Part shown: positions 61,791 through 64,000 of the stretch, one piece after another
How positions within the stretch are numbered: the first letter of the stretch is position 1
Layout of the letters: every line of letters starts with the position of its first letter
Source: Nisaea sp.
Lineage (GTDB): Bacteria > Pseudomonadota > Alphaproteobacteria > Thalassobaculales > Thalassobaculaceae
NCBI RefSeq assembly: GCF_034670185.1
Contig: NZ_JAXMNY010000001.1
Span: 1,860,001 to 1,924,000, forward strand
DNA: 64,000 nucleotides
Reading direction: 5' to 3'
The notes under the pieces: generated by a model
What the model was told of the DNA's origin: nothing
Databases searched by the model: none
The model's input: the letters and a program-made list of their open reading frames with translations, nothing else
Made by a program: the position numbers and the translations under genes

Positions 61791-62437
61791 CCGGCGAGGG
61801 CCGAGTTCCGGAATTCGACGCCGCCTTTCGGGCGCAGTTCGAGCAATTGCTGCGTTGGCGCCGGGATGTTCGGGCCTTCCTTCCAAATCCCTTGCCTGAA
61901 GGTGCATTACAGCGGCTGGTGGAGATCGCTTCGCTCGCCCCATCTGTGGGCTATAGCCAGCCCTGGCGCTTTGTCACCGTCTCCGATCCCGAACGCAGGA
62001 AGATCATCCGGACCGCTTTCGAGGATGCGAACAGAGAAGCGCTTGAAGGCTATGACGGCGAGCGAAAGCAGCTCTATGCCCGCCTGAAACTTGCCGGGCT
62101 GGATCAGGCGCCGGAGCAGATCGCCATCTTCACCGACCATGGAACCCCACGCGGTCATGGTCTTGGTCAGCAAACCATGCCGGAGGTGCTGGATTATTCG
62201 ACCGTGAACGCCATCCACACCTTCTGGCTCGCCGCCCGCGCAGAGGGTATCGGCGCGGGCTGGCTTTCGATCCTCGATCCGGTCAGCGTAACCGAGGCGC
62301 TGGACGTACCGGAGGACTGGTCCCTCACCGCCTATCTCTGTGTCGGCTATCCGGCGGAAGAGTCGGAACGGCCAAAACTGGAACAGGTCGGCTGGGAAGA
62401 GAAAGCGGGCGAGAGCAGCACGATACTGCTCCGCTGA
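61787..62437 (+). CDS. bluB: 5,6-dimethylbenzimidazole synthase (BluB)
   Basis: The 216-residue flavoenzyme of the nitroreductase fold has WRRDVRAFLPNPLPEGALQRLVEIASLAPSVGYSQPWRFV, TMPEVLDYSTVNAIHTFWLAARAEGIGAGWLSILD and the C-terminal LCVGYP. The GYSQPWRFV and TVNAIHTFWLAAR stretches distinguish BluB from other nitroreductases. It splits FMN to form the lower ligand of cobalamin; the presence of an MttB-family methyltransferase gives that ligand a possible use. Confidence 0.95.
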   Translation: MTGEGRVPEFDAAFRAQFEQLLRWRRDVRAFLPNPLPEGALQRLVEIASLAPSVGYSQPWRFVTVSDPERRKIIRTAFEDANREALEGYDGERKQLYARLKLAGLDQAPEQIAIFTDHGTPRGHGLGQQTMPEVLDYSTVNAIHTFWLAARAEGIGAGWLSILDPVSVTEALDVPEDWSLTAYLCVGYPAEESERPKLEQVGWEEKAGESSTILLR

Positions 62438-62443
62438 TCGCTC

Positions 62444-63031
62444 TCAGAGATCCTTGATCATCAGGACCAGATTGTCGCCCTCGACTTTCCAGCCATCCTT
62501 CACGATCGGCCTTTCGGCAACCGGACAGAACCCGACTTTCCGATAAAGACGCTCGGCCCGAATATTCCCGTCCGTGACAATGATGCTGAGTTGCACGAGG
62601 CCCACAGCACGCGCCTGACGGGCAGCCGCCTCCAGAAGCGCCTTACCATACCCGCGCCCCTCAAACGGGTCGTATGTCGCCAGCACATTCACGTACCAGG
62701 TGCACAATGCCTCGTTCTCCAGCTCGAGCATGGGAACGAAGACTGGAGGCGTGTCCGCGTCGATTGGCGTGGGTTGCGCCCCGAGCGGATACCCGATCAG
62801 AGCAGCCACGATCCCGGTCCCGACGACCGCGACCGTAGCATTGCGATACGAGAAGCCGCCTTCTTCGCGCTGTGCCCTGCGACGTCCCACATCCCAAACG
62901 CTCTCGCCCTCTTCCGCCATCCAGCCCCAGACTGTCAGTGGCAGTCCCTCTCCGGCACGATTGATCAGTTCCGCGAGGGATAAGGCGTCGCTCGCCTCAG
63001 CCCGGCGCAAAATATATTGATGCTCTTTCAT
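62444..63031 (-). CDS. GNAT family N-acetyltransferase
   Basis: The 195-residue protein shows the GNAT core: TYDPFEGRGYGKALLEAAARQARAVG (acetyl-CoA loop RGYGKAL), preceded by the ALCTWYVNVLA strand, and the C-terminal NIRAERLYRKVGFCPVAERP. ATG at 63031 with GGAG 9 bases upstream; the frame extends to 63169 but has no ribosome site there. Substrate unknown. Convergent with bluB, 6 bases apart. Confidence 0.88.
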   Translation of the reverse strand: MKEHQYILRRAEASDALSLAELINRAGEGLPLTVWGWMAEEGESVWDVGRRRAQREEGGFSYRNATVAVVGTGIVAALIGYPLGAQPTPIDADTPPVFVPMLELENEALCTWYVNVLATYDPFEGRGYGKALLEAAARQARAVGLVQLSIIVTDGNIRAERLYRKVGFCPVAERPIVKDGWKVEGDNLVLMIKDL

Positions 63032-63237
63032 CTTTCGATCTCCGGAAATTATCGCTTCTGTTTCGGAAGCGCGGAGCATCGGGAAATACCGGGGATCGGC
63101 ATAGTGAACGCGTTGTGCGGTTTCTCTCTTAATTTTTAGGCTGAATTTCAGGTAGTTAGTCTTGGGCACTGCGCACCTTTGCGTAGAGCGGCAAAAAAAC
63201 CGTACTTTCAGTCAAGTATTCGAGAGGAGCAACAGTC

Positions 63238-63855
63238 ATGCGGAAAGGTGAAAAGACCCGTGAAAGGCTGATGGATATCGCCGAGTCCTCAGTTCTCGCC
63301 AAAGGCTTCTCTGCAACCTCCATCGACGAGATCATTGCCGAGGCGGAGATCACCAAGAGCGGATTTTTCTACCATTTCAAGGACAAGAATGAGCTGGCCC
63401 AGGCTCTTCTGCAGCGCTACGTGGAGCGGGAGAACGTCCTGCTCGACAATTTGTTCAAGAAGGCAGCAGATCTTCATGACGACCCGCTGCATATCTTTCT
63501 CATAGGGCTGAAACTCTTCGCCGATCTGATGGCGGACATGCCGCAAGGACACCCGGGGTGTCTGGTTGCCACTTACTGCTATCACGAGCGGCTGTTCGAC
63601 GCGAAAGTGATAGAACTGAACCGTCAGGCTGTCCTGAACTGGCGCCGCCGGTTCGCCAAGGCCTTCCAGGATATCTGTGACCGCTATCCCCCGCGTGACG
63701 ACGTCAGCGTGGACGCGCTTGCCGATATGGTCTCGAACACGGTCGAAGGTGCGATCGTGATGTCCAAAGCGCTGAAAGATCCGAAAGTGATGGTGGAGCA
63801 GATCCTGCTCCTCAGATCCTACATCAAGCTGTTGTTTCAGCCGGTACCGGGGTGA
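63238..63855 (+). CDS. TetR/AcrR-family regulator
   Basis: The 205-residue regulator has an N-terminal TetR HTH (TRERLMDIAESSVLAKGFSATSIDEIIAEAEITKSGFFYHFKDKNELAQAL, about residues 8-58) and a helical ligand domain (about 75-200; HPGCLVATYCYHERLFD). GAGAGGAG lies upstream of the ATG. The convergent membrane-protein gene to the right and the GNAT gene to the left are both possible targets; the ligand is unknown. Confidence 0.93.
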   Translation: MRKGEKTRERLMDIAESSVLAKGFSATSIDEIIAEAEITKSGFFYHFKDKNELAQALLQRYVERENVLLDNLFKKAADLHDDPLHIFLIGLKLFADLMADMPQGHPGCLVATYCYHERLFDAKVIELNRQAVLNWRRRFAKAFQDICDRYPPRDDVSVDALADMVSNTVEGAIVMSKALKDPKVMVEQILLLRSYIKLLFQPVPG

Positions 63856-63865
63856 TTGCCGATCG

Positions 63866-64000
63866 CTAGCGCGTCCGGAAGCGCGTGGGCTGGATCACCG
63901 CAACAACGATTAACGGAAGTGCCAAAGTCAGAATTGCAACGGTGATCAGCAACATCCCGAGCTCGCTATAATCCGCTGGAACCTGGATTTCCCCGGTCGC
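63866..64000 (-). CDS. C-terminal end of a membrane protein (gene runs off the window)
   Basis: The minus strand reads without a stop from the window edge to TAG at 63866, giving 44 residues ending IQPTRFRTR. About residues 17-36 (LLITVAILTLALPLI) form a membrane segment. Ten bases separate this stop from that of the TetR gene, so the two converge. Too little is visible to assign a family. Confidence 0.65.
   Translation of the reverse strand, partial: ATGEIQVPADYSELGMLLITVAILTLALPLIVVAVIQPTRFRTR

Noticed and set aside
1..64000. CRISPR arrays, tRNA or rRNA genes, prophage or IS elements
   Set aside because: No regularly spaced repeats, cloverleaf-type ends, integrase, transposase or phage structural genes were found by reading both strands; a dedicated scan could still find a degenerate tRNA.

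Overview
The window looks like a chromosome segment of a high-GC alphaproteobacterium, probably a free-living aquatic or soil Rhodospirillales-like organism. That placement is inferred from family content, not measured. The pointers are the run HDAC-like/xseB/ispA/dxs/tlyA, a PraR/PhrR-type XRE regulator, a non-pyrrolysine MttB-family methyltransferase, BluB, a BCCT carrier, a FetAB-type exporter, and five ABC transport loci for organic nitrogen or phosphorus solutes. I saw no rRNA, tRNA, phage, IS element or CRISPR array. Most of the window is dense coding sequence. Exceptions are an AT-rich gap near 31.0-31.3 kb, a few AT-rich promoter gaps, and a small gene at 40.7 kb with AT-leaning codons.

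Layout. 0-3.4 kb: partial gamma-glutamyltransferase (-), then nicotinamidase, class I glutamine amidotransferase and SDR (+). 3.5-6.5 kb: SPFH/NfeD pair facing a BCCT carrier across a bidirectional terminator. 6.7-9.0 kb: GcvA-like LysR, a small orphan gene and a DUF2806-like protein. 9.1-14 kb: isoprenoid/housekeeping cluster tlyA, dxs, ispA, xseB and an HDAC-like deacetylase (all -). 14.2-18.5 kb: RND efflux adaptor and pump. 18.8-21.9 kb: two paralogous pentapeptide-repeat proteins around a small orphan gene. 21.9-24 kb: threonine aldolase, a small membrane protein, GNAT. 24.4-30.4 kb: complete Dpp/Opp-type ABC operon with a Tat-exported binding protein and a fused double ATPase. 30.5-37.2 kb: XRE regulator, MttB-family methyltransferase, desaturase, then an XRE regulator coupled to a PhnD-like protein without signal peptide, GST and a CMD-like protein. 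37.3-40.5 kb: a 29-codon membrane ORF and phnCDE. 41-42.5 kb: MaoC-like hydratase and tartrate dehydrogenase-like enzyme.

42.7-48.7 kb is the most interesting part. A clear TPP riboswitch precedes a branched-chain-amino-acid-type ABC transporter (binding protein, LivH, a fused LivM-LivG, LivF), followed by pyrE and a GST. The ABC signature in the LivG half is degenerate. This suggests an unrecognised importer for thiamine or a thiamine precursor or breakdown product.

48.7-52.9 kb: a second peptide-type ABC set with no ATPase, then a lipoprotein. 52.9-56.3 kb: PAS_5-like protein, solitary Xre/MbcA/ParS-type antitoxin-like protein, FetAB-like exporter, cysteine hydrolase. At 56.4 kb a guanidine-II (mini-ykkC) riboswitch with two ACGA-loop hairpins precedes an SMR gene of the SugE/Gdx type, so that gene can be read as a guanidinium exporter. 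56.8-64 kb: M20 peptidase, amidohydrolase, ribokinase, type II mannose-1-P guanylyltransferase coupled to bluB, GNAT, TetR, and the end of a membrane protein.

Common thread: scavenging of small organic nitrogen and phosphorus compounds (peptides, betaine-like compounds, phosphonates, thiamine-related molecules), with some ABC operons carrying hairpins just after the binding-protein gene.
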